The position numbers were made by a program, and so were the translations under genes. Under the pieces are notes generated by a model. The model ran no database searches. It worked only from the letters and a program-made list of their open reading frames with translations, and was not told where the DNA came from. A stretch of 64,000 bases of DNA from Bimastos eiseni (lineage: Eukaryota; Annelida; Clitellata; Crassiclitellata; Lumbricidae): NCBI GenBank assembly GCA_959347315.1, contig OY365819.1:23330589-23394588 (forward strand). The letters run 5' to 3'. This document shows positions 11,851 to 23,559 of the stretch, one piece after another. How positions within the stretch are numbered: the stretch's first letter is position 1; every line of letters starts with the position of its first letter.

Positions 11851-11858
11851 CTTTTATA
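11851..11858 (-). promoter_or_regulatory. TATA box upstream of the U2-like segment, copy 1
   Basis: TATAAAAG on the minus strand begins exactly 30 bp upstream of the first U2-like base. The element and spacing are kept in copies 2 and 3 (19181-19188 and 21705-21712). Confidence 0.5.
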
Positions 11859-12127
11859 GCGTTTTTCGGCATTTAAAAAAAGAGTTTCCAACGACAAAAC
11901 CTTCTAACCTTAATAACTATTTAATTCCTTCATTCACAGAAAAGTTACTTTGAAATATAAAAGTATACAATTTTATGCAATTTTTAAGTAACTCAAATGT
12001 CATTACAGCATCATATAATTTTAAATAACGCCGTTTCCCATCTCCCCCCTATGTAATCAATTGTTAACGTGTGCCGCCATCTAGCGACGTAGTTATTTTG
12101 GTCTCATTACAGCGTCGTTTCTACATT

Positions 12128-12178
12128 ATTATAATAATAATAATAATAATTATTATTATTATTATTATTATTATTGTT

Positions 12179-12211
<33 letters not shown>
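12128..12211. repeat. (ATT/TAA)n microsatellite
   Basis: Trinucleotide tract joining the histone unit to the 3' end of the minus-strand retrotransposon fragment. It serves as that fragment's tail, as its target, or both. Asn/Ile/Tyr-rich open frames here are artefacts. Confidence 0.95.
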
Positions 12212-12213
<2 letters not shown>

Positions 12214-13417
12214 TCATTGGCATTGCCAACGGATCTGTTATCATGCTATCTGGGTCGCCGCTTGTCAGTGGACTGTAATCTTGACATGGTGCCCTGAAAC
12301 GCCACCGCATTGAAACGTTGGATCAATGCCGACAAGTTCTGGAAAAGGAAGTTTGTCTCTCGGGTGTCACCGGTAGTTGTCGAAAGTCGGCGTCCAGTCT
12401 CAGACAGAAAGGCGAGGCCCTCACTAGGGGACCGAAGGTTTCTATAGCGATTGGAACAAAAGTGTATTTCTTCTCTAGCTCAGAATATTTTGTGTGTTTC
12501 CTTGTGGCTGCTATCTCCGCCGCTCCTCCAGCTGTGGAAGCTGTTTCGGGGATATAGGAAGCGGCCACTGTGTCCACCACAGTTGCGTCCCAAAGTAAGG
12601 TCCGCCCCCCACTCCACGGTTTCAGGGTCTGCCCGTCCGGTCTCTTTCCATCTAATCTGGAAAGACCTGACGGTTCCTTGACTGCTGGAATACCGGCTCT
12701 GTTGAGGCTGCGATGGATAAGGTCGTTGATATTACAGTGTCTTGCTTGACGGCCAAAACCCAATGAACAGGACAGGCCATGTGCGCCTCTGGCAGAGACG
12801 AAGGCGCCGCATGCGCAGGTGTGCGGCTCACAGATGGCCACCCCTAAACGTAGGCCGACCGCCACCCTCACGGTATCGTCCTCCAGTCTGAGATCGCGAG
12901 AAACGAGCGGGAGAGCGTATAGCCAGTCCGAGGCGTGTGGTGACTGCAAGGCCCTTAGTCTCGCCTGGTCGTAGGGATCCTGTAGCTTTTCTTCTAGTGC
13001 AGACAGAACCGCGTTTAACAGCGGTCTGTCAAAGTGGGCTTGTTTATGGCCTGGCGTCGTCGGGGCAGAAGCTTCGGTAAGTTGAAGCCAGGTAGACATC
13101 GCCGAGTCGCATGCCGAGTCCGATTTCACCACTGCTGATTCTAAGATGAGGGACTGGATCTGGAGAGTGCCCGCGGCTGAAGCCAAAAAGGCGGGAAGTG
13201 CCAGCGAGGACGCCCTTCTAATTCCCAGTCCTCCCATCCTGATCGGGAGAGTGGCCTGACCCCATTGGTCATCGGTCATCGAAATGTTGAAGATTCGCTC
13301 GATCCCTCCTCGCAGTAGATCATCGTAAGCCCATAGACGCGGGTGGTCGTGGCAAGGGGTGCATCTCAATAAATGCATGAGTTTAGGCGAGCCGATCGAA
13401 TGTCTAAGGATCAGTTA
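12212..13417 (-). mobile_element. 5'-truncated RLE non-LTR retrotransposon, family 2
   Basis: The minus strand carries only the C-terminal third of a pol ORF plus ~110 bp of 3' UTR. Both ends abut (TAA)n tracts (12128-12211 and 13415-13437). The protein resembles the intact element at 13575-16850 in domain order but is clearly diverged, so it is a second family or old lineage. 5' truncation is the usual result of incomplete target-primed reverse transcription. Confidence 0.85.
12323..13417 (-). pseudogene. RLE retrotransposon pol, C-terminal part (family 2)
   Basis: The frame is open from about 13417 (LRHSIGSPKL, matching LRNSLSVPKL in the intact element) to TGA at 12323. It holds a thumb/linker region with RMGGLGIRRASSLALPAFLA. 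A CCHC cluster follows: CACGAFVSARGAHGLSC, then an RHCNIND segment. The endonuclease-like block reads DGKRPDG, then LLWDATVVDT. The RT catalytic motifs were lost by truncation. The remaining frame has no stop, so truncation rather than mutation inactivated it. Assignment to RLE-type elements rests on the CCHC followed by PD...D order. Confidence 0.8.
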
Positions 13418-13437
13418 TTATTATTATTATTATTATA

Positions 13438-13526
13438 ATAACCTGTCATCGTTCGTTAATACTATGTTTATATTTTATTATCATACTGCGGTTTGTCAGT
13501 GTGAAATTGAAAAAAAATATGGCTAC

Positions 13527-13562
<36 letters not shown>

Positions 13563-13574
13563 CATTATTATTAT
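13438..13574. repeat. Spacer and (ATT)n between two retrotransposons
   Basis: A ~90-bp A+T-rich spacer is followed by a pure ATT tract at about 13528-13574. The tract abuts the 3' end of the intact RLE element. Confidence 0.85.
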
Positions 13575-16500
13575 TATATATGTTTCACATTATGCTGTTA
13601 TCGCCCATGATGAGCTAAGTGAGTGTTGGCAATGTCCCGAAGAGGCAGGCGGCGTTCCCACGCTGAAGAACAACCGAGATACGTTGGAACAGAAATGGCG
13701 TCTCCATTGGATCGTGGGTTGCAGCACTCGTTCGACTACCCAACTCTGAGATGAACTGCAGTCCTTCACTGCTCCAAGCGCCGCCGGATTCCAAGGAGAG
13801 GGCTACGAAGTCGTGGGTGCTGGTTATGATGGAATACTTGGCCCTCTTCGTCTTAGCTGCGCGTTCGGCTGCTTCGCCAGCTCTGATAGATGTGTCGGCA
13901 AGATGTGACTTGGCGTAGGTGTCGGGCACTGTCACATCCCATGCCAGACATCGACCACGTGTCCAAGGAATGAGCGTGACGCCGTCCGGTCGCTTTCCAT
14001 CTTCTCTTACCAAGCCGAGAGGTTCCTTTTGCGCTGGAATCTTCGCCCTGCCAAGAGCTCTCCAGATGACATCGTTCAACATGCTATGTCGTTGATATTT
14101 TCCGCTGCCTCTTCTACAAATTAGTCCATGGAGACCTTTTGTGTCGACGCTCTCTTGACATTGGTGACACAAATGTGGCTCGCAGAGCGTCGTTCCTAGC
14201 CTCAACCCGGCTGCCAGTCGTACATCCTCGTTTGAGAGGCGCAGGCCTAGGGCAGTCACAGGGGGCGCTAGCATCCAGTCTCCAGAATGAGGTGCTCGTG
14301 AGGCCAGCAGGCGAGCACGGTCGCATGGATTGTTATTGGAATCCAGCAGACCTTTCCATGCCTTGTCTGTGAATCGGAGGTCCCATTCTTTCTGGCGATA
14401 ACTTGCTGCTCCTGTTGGTGGTTCTGCATCTGTCAGGGTCTTCCAAGCGTTGAGTGCTGAACTCGCGAGTTCATATGGTTCCTCAGCAGACTCTGTTGGT
14501 AGGATGCATGCCTGGAGTTCGCTTGTACTAGCAGCAGAAGCCAGAAAGGCAGAAAGTGCCAGCGTAGATGCACAACGAACTCCCAGACCACCATCTCTCA
14601 CCGGCAAAGAAGCCTGGAGCCGGCGGTCATCGTCAAGGTCCACATTTAAAATGGTTGACAGTCCTTCTCTCAGCAGTTGATCAAACCGAGCCAAGCCCGG
14701 GCAATCAGCGCAGACGGCTGTGCGCAGACTGTACAAGAGCTTCGGTACACTTAGACTGTTTCTCAGCAGAACCAGAGCGTCATGTGTATACAGCAAGGAC
14801 AATCTTCCGATTGCCCTCTCGAGGTCATTGGCCTTTGAATTAACGACCATGTTCACAGCTGGACCTGAAATTAGAGGTGCACCCAACAAGGTCATGTCCT
14901 CGAGGGCTATGCTCGTGAACTCTTGGAACGCAGGGTCATTGTTCGGCATCTGGGTGTTGTGACACGCGATTTCGCATTTGCTGCGGTTCAATAGCAATCC
15001 CAGATTCTTTGATTCCTGCTCGATTAATTGAACGTCGTCGGCCACTGTTTCCTTGTTACCTCCCAATGTCAGGTCATCCAGATATCCGATACGCAGATCC
15101 GAACGAAGCTTCATCAGAATCGGTTGCAGCACAAGACAGAATTCCAGAGGTCCCAAAGGATCGCCTTGCTGCGTTCCTTCTTCGGATCGAATTATGTTTG
15201 AACCATAGCGCAACAGTGGACGGTTTGAATAGGCAGCGTGAGCAAAGTGGTAGAGCTCTGGGATCTCTCTAGCAACTGCCTCTAGAAGACAATCTCTGCG
15301 CAGAGTGTTAAAGGCATTGGCGAAGTCGAGCTTCACTAGGACGCTATCCTCAGGCATTGTGGAAATCCAGCGACGTGTCGCATGGACAGCTGCCTCAGCG
15401 CCTCCTGGAATGCCTACCCCAAGCTGAATGGGGGCGAGCAGTTGAGACAGCCTTGTTACTGCATGCGAATTAGCGCACTTTGCCGCCAGACGACGCCATG
15501 TGTAGCCCACGGCGATCGGTCTTATGCCTCCGTCCTTCTTGCTCAGGGCTAAAAGGTTTGCCCCATAGATGACCTCATTCACCTCTTCGGATAGACCTCC
15601 CTTTAGGAGCAGATTGACAAGGTCAGATAGATGTTGCCCGATGTTGTCATCTACTCCATAGGCCATCAGATCCTTTAAGTGTTGTGGAGTAATGCCATCT
15701 GGACCACCAGCCGAACCCGCAGGGAAAGAGGAGATTGCCCTAGCGACATCTTCTTTAGAAACTTGAAGCGGGATGAAGCGATCGGAACTGTCTGGATCAC
15801 ATGGGGTTCTCCTGTCCACTGGTGCAGGCGGGTGCTTTTTCTTAAGCGCGGCCAGAGTTTCAGGTGTGTACAGTGCCGGTTTATCCTCGCTGCAGATGAG
15901 ACGGATGGCTGCCTTGAAATTGCCTTCCTCCAGCTTGCTTGCAACTGTTGAGGCTAAATACCTGGCGTGGTGGCATTTAGCGGACTTGAGCTTACGACTT
16001 GACGTCAGTGGCAATTCATCGTTAGTCGACTGGTCTGGTCCCTGCAGTCCCCATTCAGTAAAGCGGGACAAAATCATCTTAGTCATGTTGTGCTTTCGTC
16101 CACCTCTTCTTGGCTTCACTAGTACAGTTCCACCGAAGGCCAGCAAATCGAACCATTTTGCAACGCAATTTGGTTCTCTTACAATTGCTTGGATTATATC
16201 GGCCAGGAGAGCAGCACAAGATGGCCTTGCTGCTTTTGGGATTCTCTTAATCAGAAGACCGGGTGAAACAGGATGTGAGAGCTGAGAAGCGATCGGCCCA
16301 ACGTCCGTCGACAGCTCCCGTGAGTAAGAGATCTGCACGCTAGTGGTAGAAGACGACTGTCTTGTGGTATTATGCTTTAAAGGGCCGTCCGCCGGTGGCT
16401 GGTCGGAACCTGGACAAGGGGCGGTTCGAGGGCCGTGCCGGTGCATCGTGCCATCTGAGGCATGGGTTTTGAAGGACAACCAACACACCCCGCAAACCCC

Positions 16501-16850
16501 CTGGCCCTTACAAAGTTTTTGACTCATCTGAGTTTCAAATCGGTTTGTTTTCAAATGCGCCGCCATTTAAACAGTAATCGTTGCCATTGGCAACGTTGAC
16601 GTCGCTGGCCTTAAAGCATGGCAAGCGGCCATCAATTCAAATGCACGGCTACATATAAGTTGAAACGAAAGTTTGACAAACCAATCGTGTTGTGGTCTTG
16701 GCGAATAAGATGTGGTGAATATAATCAATCGGGTCACGAGTTGTTAATCCCTTAGACGATGCTAAAATCCAACTCTGACGATTACTCGTTACGCGGTATT
16801 TTTGCTAAATAGTCGGACATTAAAAATTTTCCGCCCACCACGTCCGCTGC
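13575..16850 (-). mobile_element. Full-length-looking RLE non-LTR retrotransposon, family 1
   Basis: A minus-strand element with ~280 bp of 5' leader, one uninterrupted ORF and a ~40-bp 3' UTR ending in (AAT)n. There are no LTRs and no APE endonuclease. The protein combines an N-terminal zinc finger, RT, a CCHC cluster and a restriction-like endonuclease motif, the layout of R2/R4/NeSL-type early-branching non-LTR elements. It lies between A+T-rich trinucleotide tracts on both sides. G+C content is higher than in the flanks. A 5'-truncated copy of the same family lies at 22110-22653. Confidence 0.85.
13615..16566 (-). CDS. RLE-type non-LTR retrotransposon polyprotein (zinc finger, RT, CCHC, PD-D endonuclease)
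   Basis: 983 codons from ATG at 16566 with no internal stop. Residues 25-51 hold a CxxC...HxH finger (CGVCWLSF then HRHGPRTAPCPGS), a likely DNA-binding element. RT: LSKKDGGIRPIAVGYTWRRL at 341-360; motif A KLDFANAFNTLRR (catalytic Asp414); motif B GTQQGDPLGPLEF near 464-476; motif C GYLDDL (Asp497, Asp498). A thumb-like region follows. C800, C803, H813 and C817 form a CCHC cluster. RPDG at 859-862 with WDVTV (Asp877) fits a PD-(D/E)XK-like nuclease. Such proteins nick a specific target and prime cDNA synthesis there. The intact frame suggests recent activity. The exact clade needs a phylogeny. Confidence 0.88.
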   Translation of the reverse strand: MAAHLKTNRFETQMSQKLCKGQGVCGVCWLSFKTHASDGTMHRHGPRTAPCPGSDQPPADGPLKHNTTRQSSSTTSVQISYSRELSTDVGPIASQLSHPVSPGLLIKRIPKAARPSCAALLADIIQAIVREPNCVAKWFDLLAFGGTVLVKPRRGGRKHNMTKMILSRFTEWGLQGPDQSTNDELPLTSSRKLKSAKCHHARYLASTVASKLEEGNFKAAIRLICSEDKPALYTPETLAALKKKHPPAPVDRRTPCDPDSSDRFIPLQVSKEDVARAISSFPAGSAGGPDGITPQHLKDLMAYGVDDNIGQHLSDLVNLLLKGGLSEEVNEVIYGANLLALSKKDGGIRPIAVGYTWRRLAAKCANSHAVTRLSQLLAPIQLGVGIPGGAEAAVHATRRWISTMPEDSVLVKLDFANAFNTLRRDCLLEAVAREIPELYHFAHAAYSNRPLLRYGSNIIRSEEGTQQGDPLGPLEFCLVLQPILMKLRSDLRIGYLDDLTLGGNKETVADDVQLIEQESKNLGLLLNRSKCEIACHNTQMPNNDPAFQEFTSIALEDMTLLGAPLISGPAVNMVVNSKANDLERAIGRLSLLYTHDALVLLRNSLSVPKLLYSLRTAVCADCPGLARFDQLLREGLSTILNVDLDDDRRLQASLPVRDGGLGVRCASTLALSAFLASAASTSELQACILPTESAEEPYELASSALNAWKTLTDAEPPTGAASYRQKEWDLRFTDKAWKGLLDSNNNPCDRARLLASRAPHSGDWMLAPPVTALGLRLSNEDVRLAAGLRLGTTLCEPHLCHQCQESVDTKGLHGLICRRGSGKYQRHSMLNDVIWRALGRAKIPAQKEPLGLVREDGKRPDGVTLIPWTRGRCLAWDVTVPDTYAKSHLADTSIRAGEAAERAAKTKRAKYSIITSTHDFVALSLESGGAWSSEGLQFISELGSRTSAATHDPMETPFLFQRISVVLQRGNAACLFGTLPTLT

Positions 16851-17164
16851 CTCAAATCAATTCCTATTAATTCAATTAATCAATTCAATTATTATTATTA
16901 TACTTATTATTATTAATATTTTTATTGTAATTATAATTAATATTATTATTATTATTATCTAGTTATAATCTAATTATAATCTATAATCTCTTTATAATTA
17001 TAACCTAGTTATAATCTAATTATAATCTATAATCTAATTATTATTATTATTATTATTACTATAATTATAATCTAGTTATTATCTAATTATAATCTATAAT
17101 CTAATTATTATTATTAATATTATTATCTAGTTATAATCTAATTATAATCTATAATCAAATTATT

Positions 17165-17195
<31 letters not shown>

Positions 17196-17198
17196 TCT
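16851..17198. repeat. A+T-rich tandem repeat tract
   Basis: ATT runs alternate with several copies of a ~55-60 bp unit built from TATAATCTAATTATAATC and TAGTTATAATC. It separates the intact retrotransposon from histone unit copy 2 and probably derives from the same inter-unit (ATT)n spacer. Confidence 0.85.
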
Positions 17199-17799
17199 CT
17201 ATGCGGATAGATACATTCATTCATTCATCTATCTATGTAGCGCCTTTCATCGACTTCACATCTCAAATCATCATCTTCTCCTCCTCGTCCAAACTGTCAC
17301 AGTTACTGCGCTCAAGCGCTCGACAGACACGCATTCACCATATCCATATACACGACCGGCAGGCAGGCAGGCAGGGCACAGCCACCCACAGATAATACTA
17401 AATAATATTCATAATATTTCCAATAACAACAATAATAATCATAATCACCCCACCCTTACACGCATCATCGCCTACAACATTCTGCTTCCTCTCCTCACCA
17501 GACCACCACTCCAACGTACTCCCCACGCCACGCACTCAACACGCAATCACACTCAAACACTTGGTCGTCTTTACCTTTAGCGGTCCAAATCCCCACCCGA
17601 ACACAAAAATCACGTGCTTTACATCATTTGGGACGCTCAAAGTAAACAGACCCGCTATTTCCACACTCGTAACTCACTCTTTTCACCTCATACCTACCTA
17701 CTAAAGGCTGGGGGTGTGTGGTGGTTTTGGTTTTGGGTGGGCCGTCCAACCATCATCTTATCGACGTCAACAACTCGTATTTCTCTTCCACCATCTGGT

Positions 17800-17815
17800 G
17801 GCTCTGAAAAGAGCC
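17800..17815 (-). promoter_or_regulatory. Histone 3' stem-loop (H2A side, copy 2)
   Basis: Minus-strand GGCTCTTTTCAGAGCC, perfect, at the same distance from the H2A stop position as in copy 1. Confidence 0.95.
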
Positions 17816-17856
17816 GTTTCCTCGCAGACAGAGCTGTCTGGCAGCGCAGCAGTTCT

Positions 17857-18384
<528 letters not shown>

Positions 18385-18440
18385 GCTGGGCGTCTGCGCA
18401 TCGCTGACGTTCGTTCGTTTGGACGTAACGCAGAAGAAAC

Positions 18441-18456
18441 GGCTCTTTTCAGAGCC
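18441..18456 (+). promoter_or_regulatory. Histone 3' stem-loop (H3 side, copy 2)
   Basis: GGCTCTTTTCAGAGCC, perfect stem, 57 nt after the H3 stop. Confidence 0.95.
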
Positions 18457-19127
18457 ACAAAATCTTAACTTAGGAAATCGACAACGACAAACACGCTAAT
18501 TATCATCATCATCATCATCATCACCGCAACCTACACCTGTGTCTAAACCAGTCGAAACAAAGCAACACGCACGCCACGTCCTACTTCTCTTATCCAAAAC
18601 CAGTCTGTCGGTCTCGGCTCGGCTGCATTTCTTCTTTCTCTTCGACGGACGGCGATGATAATAAGCTTAATTATATTGCACATTATTATTATAATTATAA
18701 TAGCTATAGCAATGATAGTGACATAATGACAATGACGATTATCGTCATGTTGACGAGCCAAGGATGAAAATAGGCAACAAGTGACGACCTACTTGTCTTT
18801 ACTTCATTTGCTAAAATTTGGAAAAATTGCCCCAGCGAGCGGGTCACTTTAAAACGGGCCCCCGCATGCGATCGGCGTGTTCGACAGCATCGCATTACTG
18901 TCTAACACTACCTGTCAAGCTTCTGCTGCCTTGTAACGACATAGTAGTAGACCTACCTAGGCTGTTTTATTTTTTTTCATTTCTCCCTCACTGGGTGGGG
19001 GAGGTACGAAAACCAGGGTAGCGGATCAGGGATTATCTGACCACCAGCCTAGGCCGAGAGCCCAGAGGGCATCACGCAGCCTGGTTAAGGTACATGTCGG
19101 GGTATTAAGCCGACAAGTAAGTAAACG

Positions 19128-19158
19128 CTTTGATTTTGGCCAAAGACCGAGAAGCGAT
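19128..19158 (-). ncRNA. U2 snRNA 5'-end-like segment, copy 2, degenerate
   Basis: The minus strand begins ATCGCTTCTCGGTCTTTGGC, with a transition and a one-base deletion in the G/C/T core, then CAAAATCAAAG. It is clearly more decayed than copies 1 and 3. The TATA box at 19181-19188 is kept. Confidence 0.5.
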
Positions 19159-19229
19159 AACGACGTATTATACAGCGTGTCTTTTATAACGTGTTTCGGC
19201 ATTTAAAAAAAAGTTTCCAACGACAAAAC

Positions 19230-20326
19230 TGTAACGATGCATATACACAGTTCAACTTATTCTGCCTTGGTTTGGCCCTCACGCCTCTTCATATACATAT
19301 TCATGAGTTCAGTTGAATATTAATTAATCAATTACTACTGCAAACTTTCGTCGTCAATTATATTGCAAAAACAGTCAAAATCAGCAAAATATTTAAATAG
19401 AATTCTAAGATATAGATTGATTATGAACTAATCTAACTTATGACTACCTAGCCAGCCTAGATTAGCTTATAGCGCTTCTTGGGTTAGATATCTACCTCCC
19501 ACGGAAATGGAGCAGATCTGCAGTGGATTTCTGTAGTGTTCATTTGGATTCTTTCTTTGTATAAATTCTGTCGATTGCCTTTTCTCGGATGATTGTTGCC
19601 TCTAGCTTCTTCACCTCAATGCTTCTGTGCCGTCCTCCACTCGCACTCGTCACGTCCGAATGATGAATCGGACTTAATGTGATACTTGCGTAGCCTCGAT
19701 TCCGTTGACAAGTATGTCAGAAGAGACACACTATAGATGCTGATATTAATCTCTCAGTCCATCTATATTAACGTGAAAAGAGTTTCTGCATTCCACCGCT
19801 CATGACCTATAGTTCGAGAACGAAAATAACTCCTGATTACACACGGAGAATATATCCATCATTACTCGACGATCACAGTACTGTTCGCCACAACACCATT
19901 CGCACCCCTCAGCAGTTCTAGACGAACCAGGGTCAAATAACTGTCCGAACTCCTAAAACTTCTTTGAGAGTTCGCAACTTCAGAATTACGTGTTGACTTT
20001 TCCTCAACACCAGCAATACTGAACATCTTATTGCAAACTCTCGCAGCCCGGGTAACGCATTTCCGCCGTACAATCCCCAGCAGACGACCGATGACCAAAA
20101 TCAGACCTTTTAACATTGCCTCCTGAATGTCAAATTGCAAACGACCAGTTCTCCCCAACAACACTGTTACTAAGGGCTCTAATTTAATCTTATAGCGCCT
20201 TTACATTATATTTAGAGGCTGGCATTAATTAACGCCGAATTAATTTAACTAATTAACATTGACTGCATATTATAATGTTAATAATACATAAGAAATGAGG
20301 GTTTTAATAGGAACATCGCTACAGGG
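19230..20326. other. Unassigned spacer between histone units 2 and 3
   Basis: No similarity to the other inter-unit spacers. A reversed LINE 3'-end-like motif (TATAGCGCCTTTACATTATA) lies near 20191. An open minus-strand frame at 19862-20164 has no ATG start and no recognised motif. Confidence 0.5.
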
Positions 20327-20384
20327 CTGTCCAACCATCATCTTCTCGACGTCAACAACTCGTATTTCTCTTCTACCATCTGGT

Positions 20385-20400
20385 GGCTCTGAAAAGAGCC
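20385..20400 (-). promoter_or_regulatory. Histone 3' stem-loop (H2A side, copy 3)
   Basis: Minus-strand GGCTCTTTTCAGAGCC, perfect. Confidence 0.95.
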
Positions 20401-20441
20401 GTTTCCTCGCAGACAGAGCTGTCTGGCAGCGCAGCAGTTCT

Positions 20442-20970
<529 letters not shown>

Positions 20971-21026
20971 GCTGGGCGGCTGCGCATCGCTGACGTTCGT
21001 TCGTTTGGACGTAACGCAGAAGAAAC

Positions 21027-21042
21027 GGCTCTTTTCAGAGCC
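21027..21042 (+). promoter_or_regulatory. Histone 3' stem-loop (H3 side, copy 3)
   Basis: GGCTCTTTTCAGAGCC, perfect stem. Confidence 0.95.
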
Positions 21043-21651
21043 ACAAAATCTTAACTTAGGAAATCGACAACGACAAACACGCTAATTATCATCATCATCA
21101 TCATCACCGCAACCTACACCTGTGTCTAAACCAGTCCAAACAAAGCAACACGCACGCCACGTCCTACTTCTCTTATCCAAAACCAGTCTGTCTGTCTCGG
21201 CTCGGCTGCATTTCTTCTTTCTCTTCTATAACGACGACGACGGACGGCGATGATAATAAGCTTAATTATATTGTACATTATTATTATAATTATAATAGCT
21301 ATAGCAATGATAGTGACATAATGACAATGACGATTATCGTCATGTTGACGAGCCAAGTATGAAAATAGGCAACAAGTGACGACCTACTTGTCTTTACTTC
21401 ATTTGCTAAAATTTGGAAAAATTGCCCCAGCGAGCGGGTCACTTTAAAACGGGCCCCCGCATGCGATCGGCGTGTTCGACAGCATCGCTGTCTAATTTTT
21501 TTTCATTTCTCCCTCGCTGGGGGGAGGTAGGAAAACCAGGGTAGCGGATCAGGGATTATCTGACCACCAGCCTAGGCCGAGAGCCCAGAGGGCATCACGC
21601 AGCCTGGTTAAGGTACATGTCGGGGTATTAAGCCGACAAGTAAGTAAACGC

Positions 21652-21682
21652 TTTGATCTTGGCCAAAAGGCCGAGAAGCGAT
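21652..21682 (-). ncRNA. U2 snRNA 5'-end-like segment, copy 3
   Basis: Same minus-strand U2-like sequence as copy 1, with the TATAAAAG box at 21705-21712 at the same spacing and the downstream hairpin (TACTTGTCGG arm) kept. Confidence 0.55.
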
Positions 21683-21976
21683 AACGACGTATTATACAGC
21701 GTGTCTTTTATAGCGTGTTTCGGCATTTAAAAAAAAGTTTACAACGACAAAACCTTCTAACCTTAATAACTATTTAATTCCGTCATTCACAGAAAAGTTA
21801 CTTTGAAATATAAAAGTATACAATTTTATACAATTTTTAAGTAACTCAAATGTCATTACAGCAGCATATAATTTTAAATAACGCCGTTTCCCATCTCCCC
21901 CCTATGTAATCAATTGTTAACGTGTGCCGCCATCTAGCGACGTAGTTATTTTGGTCTCATTACTGCGTCGTATCTA

Positions 21977-21980
<4 letters not shown>

Positions 21981-22040
<60 letters not shown>

Positions 22041-22109
22041 ATTAATATTAATATTATTATTTTTATTATTATTATATTATTATTATTATTATCGTAATTT
22101 TTTTTATTA
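21981..22109. repeat. (ATT)n microsatellite with AATATT variants
   Basis: A trinucleotide tract directly following unit copy 3, at the same boundary as after copy 1, and abutting the 3' end of a family 1 retrotransposon fragment. Confidence 0.95.
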
Positions 22110-22653
22110 TTATTGTTATATATGTTTCACATTATGCTGTTATCGCCCATGATGAGCTAAGTGAGTGTTGGCAATGTCCCGAAGAGGCAGGCGGCGTTCC
22201 CACGCTGAAGAACAACCGAGATACGTTGGAACAGAAATGACGTCTCCATTGGATCGTGGGTTGCAGCACTCGTTCGACTACCCAACTCTGAGATGAACTC
22301 CAGTCCTTCACTGCTCCAAGCGTCGCCGGATTCCAAGGAGAGGGCTACGAAGTCGTGGGTGTTGGTTATGGTGGAATACTTGGCCCTCTTTGTCTTAGCT
22401 GCGCGTTCGGCTGCTTCGCCAGCTCTAATAGATGTGTCGGCAAGATGTGACTTGGCGTAGGTGTCGGGCACTGTCGCATCCCATGCCAGACATCGACCAC
22501 GTGTCCAAGGAATGAGCGTGACGCCGTCCGGTCGCTTTCCATCTTCTCTTACCAAGCCGAGAGGTTCCTGTTGCGCTGGAATCTTCGCCCTGCCAAGAGC
22601 TCTCCAGATGACATCGTTCAACATGCTATGTCGTTGATGTTTTCCGCTGCCTC
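22110..22653 (-). mobile_element. 5'-truncated RLE non-LTR retrotransposon, family 1
   Basis: Nearly identical to 13580-14112. Only the last ~165 codons (from RGSGKHQRHSMLND, just after the CCHC cluster, through RPDG...WDATVPDT to the stop at 22157) and the short 3' UTR remain. Both ends abut (TAA/ATT)n. The frame is undisturbed, so the insertion is young. Confidence 0.88.
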
Positions 22654-22869
22654 TAATAATAATAATAATAATAATTATTATTATTATTATCACTGCCGCT
22701 GCTACTTCCACTACTGCTACTACTACTACTACTACAACTCGATCGGCCACCAAGAACTAACTACTCTGTACTAACCAGATCTGGTCTTAGTGCACAAGCA
22801 AACGTACGCACACATCGACGACAGAGAATTCTGCCTCTATATCATCACATATTGCCTAGTTACTTATCT
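22654..22869. repeat. Low-complexity spacer: (TAA)n, ATT and CTA runs
   Basis: TAA/ATT runs at 22654-22690 and an ACT/CTA-rich run to about 22738, then ~130 bp of unassigned sequence before the next partial histone unit. Confidence 0.7.
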
Positions 22870-23089
22870 GTATACGGTTAAATACATACATTCGTTCATG
22901 CATTCATGTATCGCCTTTCGTCGACTTCACATCTCAAATCATCATCTTCTCCTCATCGAAATTATCACAATTACAGCGCTCAAGCGCTCAACCAACCGAC
23001 AGACGACGGATTCACCCTATATATACACGGGGCACAGCCACCCACAGATAATACTAATAATATTCATAATAATTCTACTAACAATAATT
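22870..23089. repeat. Histone pseudogene unit, copy 4 (5' end only)
   Basis: TATACGG opens a stretch matching the first ~390 bp of copy 1: the reversed LINE 3'-end-like piece with CGCCTTTCGTCGACTTCACA, GCGCTCAAGCGCTC, and GGGCACAGCCACCCACAGAT. It contains no AGGC microsatellite and no histone sequence, and is more diverged than copies 1-3. Confidence 0.85.
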
Positions 23090-23330
23090 ATTTATTATTA
23101 TATATATTTATTTATTATTATTATTTTTATTATTATTATTGTTATTATGTGATTATTATTATTCTAAACACACATATTTATACATGTTCATGTGCATACT
23201 GAAAATGTATACATACACATTTATACATATGCATACATATATATATTTATATATATATTTATATATATATGAACACGATTATGAGTATTCACATCATATA
23301 ATAATCATATTATTCATACATACATGCATG
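23090..23330. repeat. A+T-rich and TATA/ACAT simple repeats
   Basis: Runs of ATT, ACATAC and TATATATT. The Tyr/Ile-rich open frames across it are artefacts. Confidence 0.85.
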
Positions 23331-23559
23331 TATGTAGGGATAGACAAGAGAGGGAGAGGTAGAGAGACACAGACACATGGACAAAAACATAGAGAGCCTA
23401 ACGTGAGGTTTGAACTCTGGGGCACCAGATTAGGGATACTAGGGCACTGGGATGGTGCTCAAAAATGTTATTTTTAGTAATTAGATGGGACAGCCTCTAA
23501 TTATTATCCTTTTAATGCACTAAGCTTTCTACTTTCTACGCTCATTTCTCTCCGACCGG

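Noticed and set aside
12071..12313. Poly-isoleucine and poly-asparagine proteins.
   Set aside because: They are translations of the ATT/TAA microsatellite.
14114..16285. Plus-strand open frames within the retrotransposon.
   Set aside because: They are antisense to the 983-codon pol ORF and share none of its motifs.
19862..20164. A 100-codon minus-strand frame as a gene.
   Set aside because: It has no ATG start, recognised domain or repeated copy. It remains possible but unsupported.
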